Below, piece by piece: positions 45,984 to 54,960 of a DNA stretch of 64,000 bases (positions are counted from its first letter, which is position 1; each line of letters starts with the position of its first letter). The DNA comes from Solimonas aquatica (GTDB lineage Bacteria > Pseudomonadota > Gammaproteobacteria > Nevskiales > Nevskiaceae). The stretch is taken from NCBI RefSeq assembly GCF_900111015.1, contig NZ_FOFS01000006.1, positions 174,983 to 238,982 on the forward strand, in the 5' to 3' direction. The notes under the pieces are model-generated. The model was not told the origin of the DNA, searched no databases, and saw nothing but the letters and a program-made list of their open reading frames with translations. The position numbers were made by a program, and so were the translations under genes.

Positions 45984-47015
45984 TTAGTGCGTGGCCTGCG
46001 AATTGCCGGTCAGCAGGGTCCAGGAGGACTCGCGCTGCGGCGCGGCTTCCACCACGGCGCCGTTCAGACGATATTGCCGGGGGCTCATGTTGTAAGCGCG
46101 TTTGAACATGCGCGAGAAATGCGCCGGGCTCTTGAAGCCGACACGATAGGCGATTTCGCTCACCGAGGTCTCGCCGGACTTGGACGCCGACAGCCACTGC
46201 CCGGCGATCTTCAGGCGCTTGTCCCAGACCAGGGTCGAGAACGGCGTGCCATGCAGCTTGAGCAGCAGCGACAGATAGCGCGGCGAGATGCCGCAGCCCT
46301 TGGCCACGGTGGCGATGCTGAGCTTGGGATCGGAGAGATGGATCTCGATGTAACGCAGCACGTCCTGCAGGCGCTTGTCGGAGATCGAGCGCCGCACCGG
46401 CGCGGCGACGTCGCGATCCTTGATGGCGTCGCTGAGCACCGAGATGGCGCTGTCCATCAGCAGCTGCGCGACATGGTCCTTCAGCTCGCCGGTGTCTTCG
46501 AAGATGTCGATGAGCAGGCGCTCGGCGATGGCGAAATCACGGCCCTTCGCGGGCACCATGAAGCCGGTGCGCACGTCCTGCGCCACGAAGCGGCGGAACA
46601 CATGCGCCGGCACGATCACGTGCAGCACTTCGTGGACCGAATCCTCATCCGGCTGGCATTCGATGGAGAACGGCGTCATCGACTTGGTGATGGCGAAATC
46701 ACCGGCCTTGGCCACCGTGTAGCCGCACTGATGCGAGATGCACAGGCGGCCGCGCTTGACGAACCAGAGCACGGTGACGTCGGTGGCGTCTTCGCGGATG
46801 TGCGACCAGGAGCGCCGGAAGAACAGGCGGCTCTTGGAACGCAGGCGGATGATGGAGCAGGAGCCGACGCTGCGGCGTTCGGCGCGCACATCGATCACGG
46901 AGCCGGCTTCGATCGAGTAATCACCCAGGTAATACTCCTGGTTGTGCTCACCGCGAAACGAGTTCTGGCAATCCTGATAATTGCGCTTGTCGAATACAAA
47001 AAGGGTTTCCGTCAC
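45984..47015 (-). CDS. AraC/XylS-family transcriptional activator
   Basis: Regulator of 343 aa. The N-terminal part (to about residue 190) contains the AraC-binding-like-domain pattern (HQCGYTVAKAGDFAI), and the C-terminal double helix-turn-helix shows IATVAKGCGISPRYLSLLLK and TSVSEIAYRVGFKSPAHFSR with the final FKRAYNMSPRQYR. GTG 47015 is chosen because GGAGG lies seven bases upstream; other in-frame starts add 33 residues with no similarity. It is directly upstream of P450 (26 bases), so it may be co-transcribed with the genes it activates. Ligand unknown. Confidence 0.9.
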   Translation of the reverse strand: MTETLFVFDKRNYQDCQNSFRGEHNQEYYLGDYSIEAGSVIDVRAERRSVGSCSIIRLRSKSRLFFRRSWSHIREDATDVTVLWFVKRGRLCISHQCGYTVAKAGDFAITKSMTPFSIECQPDEDSVHEVLHVIVPAHVFRRFVAQDVRTGFMVPAKGRDFAIAERLLIDIFEDTGELKDHVAQLLMDSAISVLSDAIKDRDVAAPVRRSISDKRLQDVLRYIEIHLSDPKLSIATVAKGCGISPRYLSLLLKLHGTPFSTLVWDKRLKIAGQWLSASKSGETSVSEIAYRVGFKSPAHFSRMFKRAYNMSPRQYRLNGAVVEAAPQRESSWTLLTGNSQATH

Positions 47016-47283
47016 CGTTCTACCTCCAACGTTGAGGCCTTGTTCGATCCCCTTCAGCTTGCAGCTGGTGCATAGGCCGCTGAAACGGCGAATCACCGGT
47101 TGAAGCAAGGGCAATTCTCAAGCTCTTTTTTTGCAGCTTAGCCATGCCCTTTGGGGGCGTCCCCGCAATTTGCGCGGCGGCATATACATTTCGTGCATGC
47201 GCACTGCGCTTTTGGCCCAGGCGTTCACCCGGCGGAAAGCTGCGCCTGCCTTCGCGCCGAATGCCGCATTGCAGCAAGAGTTT
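47016..47283. promoter_or_regulatory. Intergenic region between CoA-transferase and AraC genes
   Basis: About 270 bases; both neighbours are on the minus strand, so this should hold the AraC gene's promoter and the end of the CoA-transferase transcript. A run of seven T (plus strand) near 47125 is on the wrong strand for terminating the minus-strand message. No gene is apparent. Confidence 0.4.
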
Positions 47284-48489
47284 TTAACGGGTGATGCCTG
47301 CTTCCGACAGGGCCTGCTGGCGCGACTCCGGCAGCCCCAGCAGCGTGCCCAGCACATAGGCATTGTGCTCACCCAGGCGAGGTGCGCCGTCGCAGATGCG
47401 CGCCCCATCCGTCATCTTCCAGGCAGCGCCCAGCGCGGTGCGGCTATGGCCCTCGCCGTCCTGCACCTCCAGGAAGAAGCCACGCTCCCAGAACTGCGGA
47501 TCGGCAATCATGTCCACCGAGGCATGGCTCTTGGCCGCCGCCACGCCGCGCGCCTGCAGGGCCGCGGCCAGTTCGGCAGCGCTCTGCTGCGCGGTCCACT
47601 GCGCCAGCGCCGCGTCCAGCTCATCCTCGCGCGCCTTGCGCCCGGCCAGGGTCGCCAGCTGCGCATCGGCCGCCAGCGCCGGCTGCGCCATGGCGCCGGC
47701 CAGCGCCTGCCAGGCCTGATCGGAGGACGCGGCAATGGCGATCCACTCGCCGTCCTGACAGGGATAGACGCCATGCGGGGCCATGTCCGGCACCCGGTTG
47801 CCTTCGGCGCGCTGCAGCTGACCACCCAGCGTATACGCCATCAGCGCGTCGCCGATCATGCTGCTCATGCATTCCACGGCGGAGACATCCACATACTGGC
47901 CGCTGCCGCCGCGACGGCGGTGCAACAGCGCCACCAGCGCGGCATAAGCCGCCGCCGCGCCAAAGGTGGAATCGGCATAGCGCACGTTCATGCCCTCGGG
48001 CGCGGCGTCGCTCTCGCCCACCAGCATGCTCACGCCGCCCAGGGCCGCGAAGCAGGGCGCGTAGCCGGTCTGATACGCCAGCGGGCCCTCGTTGCCGTAC
48101 ATGCCCATCGACACATAGACGATGCCGGGATTGACCGCGCGCACCGCCTCGTAGCCCAGGCCCAGACGCTTGACCGCGCCGGGCCGCAGGTTCTCGACCA
48201 CGATGTCGGACTTGGCCAGCAGATCCAGAATCAGCTGCACGCCTTGCGGCGTCTTCATGTCGATCTGCACGCTGAGCTTCTGCGGATTCACCGCCATGAA
48301 GCCCGGCGCCTTGTTCATGTCGGAGACGCCGTAGACGCGCGTCACGTCCAGCGACTCCAGGCTCTCCACGCGGATCACTTCCGCGCCGAGAAAAGCCAGC
48401 AGCTTGCCCACGTAAGGGCCGGCCCAGACCTTGGTCAGCTCCACCACCCGCAGGCCCTGCAGCGGGCCGCCGCGATTCTTCTCAGCCAT
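47284..48489 (-). CDS. CaiB/BaiF-type (family III) CoA-transferase
   Basis: Transferase of 401 aa that moves CoA between carboxylic acids. The N-terminus GLRVVELTKVWAGPYVGKLL and LGAEVIRVES, the NLRPGAVKRLGL loop and VNPGIVYVSMGMYG are standard. The catalytic Asp is D173 in YADSTFGAAAAYAALVAL (D-x3-G). ATG 48489 overlaps the upstream paralogue by eight bases. Two adjacent, overlapping family III genes are characteristic of heteromeric enzymes like BbsE-BbsF (succinyl-CoA:benzylsuccinate CoA-transferase). The substrate is unknown; it would activate an acid made by the neighbouring HyuAB/hydratase group. Confidence 0.93.
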   Translation of the reverse strand: MAEKNRGGPLQGLRVVELTKVWAGPYVGKLLAFLGAEVIRVESLESLDVTRVYGVSDMNKAPGFMAVNPQKLSVQIDMKTPQGVQLILDLLAKSDIVVENLRPGAVKRLGLGYEAVRAVNPGIVYVSMGMYGNEGPLAYQTGYAPCFAALGGVSMLVGESDAAPEGMNVRYADSTFGAAAAYAALVALLHRRRGGSGQYVDVSAVECMSSMIGDALMAYTLGGQLQRAEGNRVPDMAPHGVYPCQDGEWIAIAASSDQAWQALAGAMAQPALAADAQLATLAGRKAREDELDAALAQWTAQQSAAELAAALQARGVAAAKSHASVDMIADPQFWERGFFLEVQDGEGHSRTALGAAWKMTDGARICDGAPRLGEHNAYVLGTLLGLPESRQQALSEAGITR

Positions 48490-49672
48490 GGCTGGTGCTC
48501 CCCTTGCTCAACAGGCGCTCCTCGGTGTGCTGGCCCAGCAGCGGTGCGGCGCGGCGGATGCCGGCCGGTGTTTCGCTCAGGCGATACGGCACGGTGGGAT
48601 ACAGGGCCTTGCCCAGCACCGGATGCTCGACTTCGCGGAAGAAGCCACGGAACTGGTACTGCGGCGAGCGCAGCAGATCGGCGGCGTCATTCACCGGCAC
48701 CAGGATCAGGCCCAGGGCCTGCGCCTCGGCCGCCACCACGTCCTTGTCCCGGGTCTTGAGCCAGGCCGCGATCTGCGCGCGACACTGCGCCACACGCGGC
48801 GGCGTGCACTCGCGCTCCAGCCAGCGCTCGGGAAACTCGTTCATCCAGTCCGGATTGCCGAGCAGCTTGCGCAGCGCATCCCAGTGCGCCGGCGCCGACA
48901 TCCAGATGTAGGCGTAACCGTCACGGCAGGCGAAGATGCCGGCCGGTCCGAACAGATCGAAGGCATTGCGCGAGGTGCCGACATCCATGTCGCCGGCCAC
49001 CATCTGGCCCAGCACATAGTCCACGCGCGAGGCCAGCACGTCCTGCTTGGCAATGTCGATGAAGCGCCCGCGCCGCGAGTCTTCGCGCTCATACAGCGCC
49101 GCGGCGATGCACAGCGCCGCCTCCAGACCCGCTTCATAGCTGGGCAGGAAACGGCCGGCGCCCTTGAGCGGACGCCGCTGCGCACTGGCGCCGCTGGGCG
49201 TGTGGAAGCCCCAGCCGCTGCTGTGAAACACCGTGAGGTCTTCGGCGTGACGGCGCTCGTCCGGAGGATTCTGTCCGTAGGGCGTGATCGAGCACACCAC
49301 CAGCTGCGGATGGCTCTCGCGCAGGCGCTGCGGGTCCAGGCCGATGCCGGCCAGATAGCCCGGCGCGTGATCGTCGATCAGCACGTCCACCTGCCGCAGC
49401 AGCTGCGCCAGGCGATCCTGGCCCTGCGCCGTGGACAGATCCAGCACCACCGAATACTTGTTGGTGTTGAGGTAAGCGAACAGGCCGCTGCATTCCAGCG
49501 GCGCGGCGCCGTCCCTGGCCAGCAGCGGACCGAGGCTGCGCGTGGGGCTGCCGGTGCCGGGACGCTCGATCTTGATCAGGTCGGCGCCGAAGTCCGCGAG
49601 CAGCTTGCCGGCATACTCGCCGCTCACACTCTCCGCCAGCTCCAGAACCTTGTAGGTTTTCAATGCGGACAC
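48482..49672 (-). CDS. CaiB/BaiF-family CoA-transferase paralogue lacking the catalytic Asp
   Basis: Family III CoA-transferase of 396 aa. N-terminal YKVLELAESVSGEYAGKLLA, FGADLIKIERPGTG, DDHAPGYLAGIGLDP and VVCSITPYGQ follow the family pattern. At the catalytic position (four before the conserved Gly) the residue is Ser178, in FLPSYEAGLEAAL, with Glu180 nearby, not the usual Asp. Such a paralogue is expected in heterodimers where only one chain is catalytic, which fits the overlapping neighbour. GTG 49672 with GGGAG upstream is the start. It is 101 bases after the HyuA-type gene. Confidence 0.88.
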   Translation of the reverse strand: MSALKTYKVLELAESVSGEYAGKLLADFGADLIKIERPGTGSPTRSLGPLLARDGAAPLECSGLFAYLNTNKYSVVLDLSTAQGQDRLAQLLRQVDVLIDDHAPGYLAGIGLDPQRLRESHPQLVVCSITPYGQNPPDERRHAEDLTVFHSSGWGFHTPSGASAQRRPLKGAGRFLPSYEAGLEAALCIAAALYEREDSRRGRFIDIAKQDVLASRVDYVLGQMVAGDMDVGTSRNAFDLFGPAGIFACRDGYAYIWMSAPAHWDALRKLLGNPDWMNEFPERWLERECTPPRVAQCRAQIAAWLKTRDKDVVAAEAQALGLILVPVNDAADLLRSPQYQFRGFFREVEHPVLGKALYPTVPYRLSETPAGIRRAAPLLGQHTEERLLSKGSTSHG

Positions 49673-49773
49673 CTTGATCGCACTCCCGAAATCTGCATCA
49701 GCACAGGGGAACCCCGGCCGGCGCGAGACTGCCGGACGCGGGCCGCGGTCTGTCGCCGCGCTTTTGTTGTCTT

Positions 49774-51846
49774 TTACGCCCGGCTCAACTCGTAATCGCC
49801 GGCGTCGTCCACGCGCGCATTCCAGCCCGGATAGACGACGATGGTGGTGAAGGTTTCCTCGATGATCGCCGGCCCCGGCACTTGGTGACCGGGCTTGAGA
49901 TCCTTGCCGGCATAGACCTTCGTGCTCTGATAGCCCTCGCCGAGATTGGCGCGACGCTGCCGGCTCGGCTGGGCGGTCTGCCGCGCCGACTCGAAGCCCG
50001 CGCCCACCACCGGCGTCGGCGTCTCCACGTAGCTCGCCAGACGCACGCCGATGATTTCCGGCAGCTCGCCTTCGCGCACATGGCCGAACTCTTCCATGTG
50101 CTTGGCGTTGAAGGCCGCCAGCGCCTTGTCGCCGAGGCCGGCATTGACGAAGCCGTAATCCGGCACGCCCTTGCCGGTGTGCATGGCAAAGCTCAGCGCC
50201 CAGTTCTGGCCGCGATAACGCATATTGACCTGGTACTTCGCCAGCACCTGCTCGCGCGGGAAGCCCGCTTCCGCGAAATACTTCGTGGCGCGCTCATCCA
50301 GCTCCTGCCACAGCGCCTTGAGCCTGTTCAGATCCGGATTGCCGACCGGGCAGATGTAGGAGCGCTCCTCGTCGATGCTGGGCCGGGCCACCAGGGTGCC
50401 CAGCGCCGAGAAGGTCGGCGAGGCCTTGGGCACCAGCACCTTGCCGATGCCCAGGGCATCGGCGTGCACCGCGGCGAAGGCCGGACCGTTGCCGCCGTAG
50501 GCGAGCATCACCAGGTCCTTGGAATCCACGCCCTTGCCGGCGGTGGTGCGGCGCACCGCCTGGATCATGTTGGCATTGACCACGCGCCAGCAGTCGAAAG
50601 CGGCGTCTTCGGCGCCATAGCCCATCTGCGCGCCCAGCGCGGCGAAGGCTTCCACCACGCCCTTGCGGCTCAGCGAGAAGCTGCCGCCGGCGAATTCCGC
50701 TTCGTCGGAAAGGATGCCCAGCATCAGCAGGGCATCGGTCACGGTCGGCTGCGTGCCGCCGCGGCCGTAGCAGATCGGGCCCGGCTCGGAACCGGCCGAA
50801 GCCGGACCCACGTGCAGCTCGCCGTTTTTCACATGACAGATCGAACCGCCGCCGGCGCCCAGCGTTTCCACCTGCACCATCGGCACGCCGACCAGATTGC
50901 GGTGATGGATGTTCCAGCCCGCCACCGCCGGCGCCGCGCCCTTGATGACCATGGACATGTCATAGGAGGTGCCGCCCATGTCCACGCACAGCAGGTTCGG
51001 ATAGCCCTTGGCGGCGCCGACATGCGCCGAGCCGATCACGCCACCGGCCGGGCCGGAAGCGAGCACGCGGATCGGCGAACCCTCGATGTACTCCTTGGTC
51101 ATCACGCCGCCGCTGGCCTGCATCACCATCAGCTGATTGCGATAGCCGGCCTCCTTGAGACGGTTGACCAGATTTTCCAGATACGAGGTCACGCGCGGAC
51201 CGACATAGGCGTTGACCACCGTGGTGCTGCTGCGGTCGAACTCCGGCGAGCGCGGCAGCACCTGATGCGAGAGCGACAGATGCACGCCGGGCATTTCCTC
51301 GGCGACGATCTGCGCCACGCGCTTTTCATGCGCGGGATTGACGAACGAGAAGATCAGCGAGATCGCCACCGACTCCACGTTCTGCTTCTTCAGCCGCCGG
51401 CAGGCCTCGCGCACCGCGTTCTCGTCCAGCGGCTTGTGCACGCTGCCATCGAACAGGATGCGCTCGGGCACCGTCAGGCGACGGCGGCGCGGGGCGATCT
51501 GCTTGGGCGGCGTCAGGCGCACGTCCCAGATGCTTTCCTTGTAACCGCGTCGGTACTCGACCTCGTCGCGGAAACCTTCCGTGGTGATCAGGCCGGTGAC
51601 GGCGCCGTTCATCTCGATCAGGGTGTTGTCGGCGATGGTGGTGCCATGCACGATGGCATCGCACTGCTTGAGAAAGGCGCCCAGGCCCAGGCCCTCTTTC
51701 TCGGCCAGCTTCTGCAGGCCGTGCATCACGCCCAGTGAACGGTCCTGCGGCGTGCTGAGGTTCTTGTGGAGAATGACCTGCGCGCCCTTGAGCAGCGCGA
51801 AGTCGGTGAAGGTGCCGCCGATATCAATGCCTACACGATAGCCCAT
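49774..51846 (-). CDS. Hydantoinase/oxoprolinase (HyuA) family, ATP-binding subunit
   Basis: Large subunit of 690 aa. The N-terminal ATPase-like domain begins YRVGIDIGGTFTDFALL and contains HGTTIADNTLIEMNG; the central domain includes VLASGPAGGVIGSAHVG and CVDMGGTSYDMSMV, typical of acetone-carboxylase beta and N-methylhydantoinase alpha subunits. These subunits hydrolyse ATP to activate a ketone (acetone, acetophenone) or a cyclic amide. ATG 51846 with AGGAAC follows the HyuB stop by 12 bases, so both are one unit. Neither protein is obviously an acetone carboxylase in size or pattern. The pathway meaning (ketone carboxylation versus ring amide cleavage) is open. Confidence 0.9.
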   Translation of the reverse strand: MGYRVGIDIGGTFTDFALLKGAQVILHKNLSTPQDRSLGVMHGLQKLAEKEGLGLGAFLKQCDAIVHGTTIADNTLIEMNGAVTGLITTEGFRDEVEYRRGYKESIWDVRLTPPKQIAPRRRRLTVPERILFDGSVHKPLDENAVREACRRLKKQNVESVAISLIFSFVNPAHEKRVAQIVAEEMPGVHLSLSHQVLPRSPEFDRSSTTVVNAYVGPRVTSYLENLVNRLKEAGYRNQLMVMQASGGVMTKEYIEGSPIRVLASGPAGGVIGSAHVGAAKGYPNLLCVDMGGTSYDMSMVIKGAAPAVAGWNIHHRNLVGVPMVQVETLGAGGGSICHVKNGELHVGPASAGSEPGPICYGRGGTQPTVTDALLMLGILSDEAEFAGGSFSLSRKGVVEAFAALGAQMGYGAEDAAFDCWRVVNANMIQAVRRTTAGKGVDSKDLVMLAYGGNGPAFAAVHADALGIGKVLVPKASPTFSALGTLVARPSIDEERSYICPVGNPDLNRLKALWQELDERATKYFAEAGFPREQVLAKYQVNMRYRGQNWALSFAMHTGKGVPDYGFVNAGLGDKALAAFNAKHMEEFGHVREGELPEIIGVRLASYVETPTPVVGAGFESARQTAQPSRQRRANLGEGYQSTKVYAGKDLKPGHQVPGPAIIEETFTTIVVYPGWNARVDDAGDYELSRA

Positions 51847-51858
51847 GGCCTTTGTTCC

Positions 51859-53673
51859 TCAAGCGCTGCGCGCCGCTTTCATCTGGGCGCGCAGCTTCTC
51901 GGTCGCGGCCAGGTCCACCTTCAGGTCGTAGTCTTGCAGCGAACCCGTGAGCACCACGCCGTACTTCTCGCGCGCCGCCTGCAGGCTCACGTACTCGTCG
52001 AGCACGTCTTCCTTCACCGCTTCCGGATCGCGCAGGTAGGCGGGACCAAAGCCCGCGCCGCCGCCGTGCTGATAAGCGATCACCGCCTTGGCCGGCAGCT
52101 GCGCCTTCACCGCCAGATCGATCTTGTACTCATTGGGCGTGCCCACTTCGAAGTGATTGCTGTACGGGCTGGCGTCATCGCCGCCGCACATGCCGCGCAT
52201 GGGATGTCGCGCCGACACCATCCAGGCCATGGCGAAGGTGGGCACCAGCACCTGCTTCACGTTGAGACTGCCGGGCATGCCGCGCCACTGACCGGCGCCG
52301 CCGCCGTCGAGACTCATCTCGCGGCTGATGTTGATGATCGGGTAGCGACTCTCGGCATCCTCGGCTTCCGAGAGCAGCAGATTGCCCAGCGAGGACGGAC
52401 AGGAACCCCAGCCATCGATGCCCTTGACCGCCGAGGAGTCCATGGAGCGCGCGTCCACGCCCTGGTCCATCCACATCATGCCGTTCTCGTCGAAGCCGAT
52501 CACCGCATTGGGCATGCCGATCTTGTAGACCTGCGGCTGCGCGCGCTCCGGCACCACATTCGACAGCGCCACGCACACCGCTTCGGTGATTTCGCAGGCC
52601 GGATGGAAAGAGCCCAGCGCCGCCGGCTTGTTGGGCGGCGGATGCGCGATGCAGCCTTCGGGAATGATGATGTCGACGGCGTTGAACAGGCCTTCGTTCT
52701 TGGCGATGTCGGGATCGATCATCGCCACCAGCTGCGTCATCACATAGCCACGGCTGTTGCCGAAGGTGTTCCACACGCCCACCAGATCCTGGCGGTCGTC
52801 GGTGCCGGTGAGATCGACGGTGAGCTGATCGCCCGCCACGCGGCAGGCCACATGCACCTTGATGTCCTTGGTGCCCAGGGTGTCGTGGTCGATGAAGACA
52901 TCGGCCTCGTAGTTGCCGTCCGGCCAGCGCGAAACCTCCTCGCGGAACTGCTTTTCGCTCTGGTCGATGGTGTGGTTGATGGCGGCCTTGACCAGATCCG
53001 TGCCGTACTTGCGGATCAGCTCCTGCATCAGGCGCACGGAATGCTGCACGCCGCCGATCATCGCCGCCAGATCGCCGGCAAACGTGGCGAAGCGGTTATT
53101 GCGTTCCACCAGCTTGATCACGTCACGGCGCTTTTCGCCGCGATGCACGAGCTTCAGACAGGGAATCGCCAGACCTTCGGTGAAGATATCGGTGGCTTCC
53201 AGGGTGAAACCGCCGGGGTCCTTGCCGCCGGTGTCGCCCTGGTGCGCCTGCAGGGCCTGCACCAGCACCAGCTCGCCCTTGTCGTCGTAGACCGGCGCAT
53301 AGACGTTGTAATCCGGCAGATGGCCGCCGCCGTGATCGGGATCGTTGCCCAGGAACACGTCGCCAGGACCCCAGTCGTAGTCCTGGGTGAACATCAGACC
53401 GTAACGCACGGTGAGCTGGGTGACGAAGGTCAGATGCGGCGTGCCGATCGAGCCCACCGCCAGACGACCGTGCGCGTCGATGATCGCGGCATTGCGCTCA
53501 TTGGACTGGTTGATGATCGGCGAGGACGCCGAGCGGCCCAGATGGCTGGCGGCCTCGAAGCAGATCGTTTCCAGCGCGCCGCGGATGATGCTGGCGGTGA
53601 CCGGGTCGATGGGCGCCGGCGTCGACAGCGGATCACGCTTGGCGGCGAGCTTGCGGTTCAATTCATAAGACAT
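51859..53673 (-). CDS. Hydantoinase B/oxoprolinase (HyuB) family subunit
   Basis: Partner subunit of 604 aa. The N-terminus PIDPVTASIIRGALETICFE and the motif FLGNDPDHGGGHLPDYN (His-rich, probably metal-binding) are typical of HyuB; other conserved parts are QAHQGDTGGKDPGGF, WNTFGNSRGY and PPPNKPAALGSFHPACEITE. ATG 53673 removes an Arg-rich, non-conserved extension. HyuA and HyuB normally form the catalytic complex of hydantoinases or ketone carboxylases. In acetone carboxylases an additional small gamma subunit is needed; I see none here. Upstream is a crotonase gene (161 bases away). Confidence 0.9.
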   Translation of the reverse strand: MSYELNRKLAAKRDPLSTPAPIDPVTASIIRGALETICFEAASHLGRSASSPIINQSNERNAAIIDAHGRLAVGSIGTPHLTFVTQLTVRYGLMFTQDYDWGPGDVFLGNDPDHGGGHLPDYNVYAPVYDDKGELVLVQALQAHQGDTGGKDPGGFTLEATDIFTEGLAIPCLKLVHRGEKRRDVIKLVERNNRFATFAGDLAAMIGGVQHSVRLMQELIRKYGTDLVKAAINHTIDQSEKQFREEVSRWPDGNYEADVFIDHDTLGTKDIKVHVACRVAGDQLTVDLTGTDDRQDLVGVWNTFGNSRGYVMTQLVAMIDPDIAKNEGLFNAVDIIIPEGCIAHPPPNKPAALGSFHPACEITEAVCVALSNVVPERAQPQVYKIGMPNAVIGFDENGMMWMDQGVDARSMDSSAVKGIDGWGSCPSSLGNLLLSEAEDAESRYPIINISREMSLDGGGAGQWRGMPGSLNVKQVLVPTFAMAWMVSARHPMRGMCGGDDASPYSNHFEVGTPNEYKIDLAVKAQLPAKAVIAYQHGGGAGFGPAYLRDPEAVKEDVLDEYVSLQAAREKYGVVLTGSLQDYDLKVDLAATEKLRAQMKAARSA

Positions 53674-53791
53674 GGCGGCATTCCTGTGATGCGAGGGGCC
53701 GGGCCGCTTCTTGGGCGGCTGATGAGAGCTGGCATGTTCGAGCAAGCGCTGCGCGGAATCTCGATAAATCCTGCAATTCCTTCGACAGCAC

Positions 53792-53811
53792 CCACGCCGC
53801 CGGCGGCGTGG
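53792..53811 (-). terminator. 20-base perfect palindrome between hydratase and HyuB genes
   Basis: CCACGCCGCC/GGCGGCGTGG is perfectly self-complementary, giving an 8-bp stem with CCGG loop about 20 bases past the hydratase stop. No T-tract follows on the minus strand, so it could be a weak terminator or protein-binding site in the 160-base gap. Confidence 0.4.
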
Positions 53812-53833
53812 CTGCCGCCGTGCGCGCACGGGC

Positions 53834-54808
53834 TCAGGGCTTGCGGCGGTTGCCGCGGCTCAGCCGCCACTCGGGCGGATATTCCATGTCGAGATCCTTG
53901 ACGACATTGTTCAGGCCCTTGCCGAACACATCGCCGCCGATCTGCACGTCGGCGGCGCGGTCGTTCTTCATCATCGGCAGCATGCCTTCGACGAAGCCGG
54001 TGAGCATGCTGCCCATGTATTCGCCGCGATACTGCTTGTAGATTTCGAGAAAGGTTTTCTGCACTGCAACAACGTCGGTGGGACGCGAGCGCGAGCAGGC
54101 CAGCGCGTACTTGCGGGTTTCCGCGTCCAGCTGGTCCAGCGGCACGATGCTGTTGACGAAGTTGGTCTTGTCCATCTCCTGCGCGGTGAAGGGCCGGCCG
54201 GTGAACAGCATTTCCGAGAACTTGCGCAGGCCGATGGTCTCCACCCAGGTCCACAGGCGCGGCCCCCAGCCGGCGTAGCGGAAGGAGGGATGACCGAACA
54301 GGGCCTCATCCGAACTCACCAGCAGATCGGCGTCGGCGGCCTGATAGAAGTGCCAGCCGTAGCAATAGCCCTTGACCTCGACGATGCTGATTTTCTTGAA
54401 CTCCTGCAGGGGCCTGCAGCCGGCACGGGCCTTGGAGTAGTAATCGGTCAGACCGTGCAGAAAGCGGAAGCTGCCCTTGGGCGGGTAGCGCACGTTCTCC
54501 GGCTCGTCCAGATCGAACTCATGCAGGAAGTTGGCGTCCGGATTGTCCTCGGAGAACATCTCGGCCTGCTCGGGCAGATCGCCACCCGTGCCGAAATGCG
54601 CGCCGGCACCACGGATCACCAGCACCTTCACGTCGTCGTCGATATTGGCCTGGTGGATCAGCTCGGCATAAACCAGACGCATGCCGGCGGTCACCGCATT
54701 GAAGGCGTCGGGCCGGTCGAAGGTCAGGTAGGCAATGCGGTTTTCCTTATCCTTTTCATAGCGCAGGTATTGCCTGGCTTCCCGCTTCAGCTCGTTGGTG
54801 TCGACCAC
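53834..54808 (-). CDS. Enoyl-CoA hydratase/isomerase (crotonase family)
   Basis: Crotonase-fold protein of 324 aa, longer than usual by about 60 residues. The active site is around RGAGAHFGTGGDLPEQAEMF and the second oxyanion segment VEVKGYCYGWHFYQAADADL. The insert between them (about residues 95-160) is rich in acidic and aromatic residues. GTG 54808 is preferred over upstream ATG because GAGGAG lies six bases before it. It is the first gene of the minus-strand block, divergent from the AraC gene at 54961. Unusual features: a Trp-rich segment (GWGPRLWTWVETIGLRKFSE). A CoA-thioester hydrolysing or C-C cleaving role is possible. Confidence 0.87.
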   Translation of the reverse strand: MVDTNELKREARQYLRYEKDKENRIAYLTFDRPDAFNAVTAGMRLVYAELIHQANIDDDVKVLVIRGAGAHFGTGGDLPEQAEMFSEDNPDANFLHEFDLDEPENVRYPPKGSFRFLHGLTDYYSKARAGCRPLQEFKKISIVEVKGYCYGWHFYQAADADLLVSSDEALFGHPSFRYAGWGPRLWTWVETIGLRKFSEMLFTGRPFTAQEMDKTNFVNSIVPLDQLDAETRKYALACSRSRPTDVVAVQKTFLEIYKQYRGEYMGSMLTGFVEGMLPMMKNDRAADVQIGGDVFGKGLNNVVKDLDMEYPPEWRLSRGNRRKP

Positions 54809-54960
54809 GGCTTTCTCCTCGTTCGATGTGGCCCTGAATGGCAGGCTGACTAGATGACATGCGGGCGCCACTGGCGTCCTGACATTTCGTGTGCCAGCAT
54901 CTACAATCAATGCAAAGTCCGCGTAAAAAGCGGCGTCGATTGCAGATGGAGGAGCAAGCG
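54809..54960. promoter_or_regulatory. Divergent promoter region, hydratase block and AraC gene
   Basis: 152 bases between divergent starts, a likely site for the AraC-type protein to activate the minus-strand HyuAB/CoA-transferase block. A GGAGG ribosome site (near 54950) belongs to the AraC gene. No direct repeats are obvious. Confidence 0.45.

Noticed and set aside
47115..47135. Poly-T run as terminator of the CoA-transferase gene
   Set aside because: The T run is on the plus strand, whereas the CoA-transferase message is on the minus strand, and no adjacent hairpin was found.
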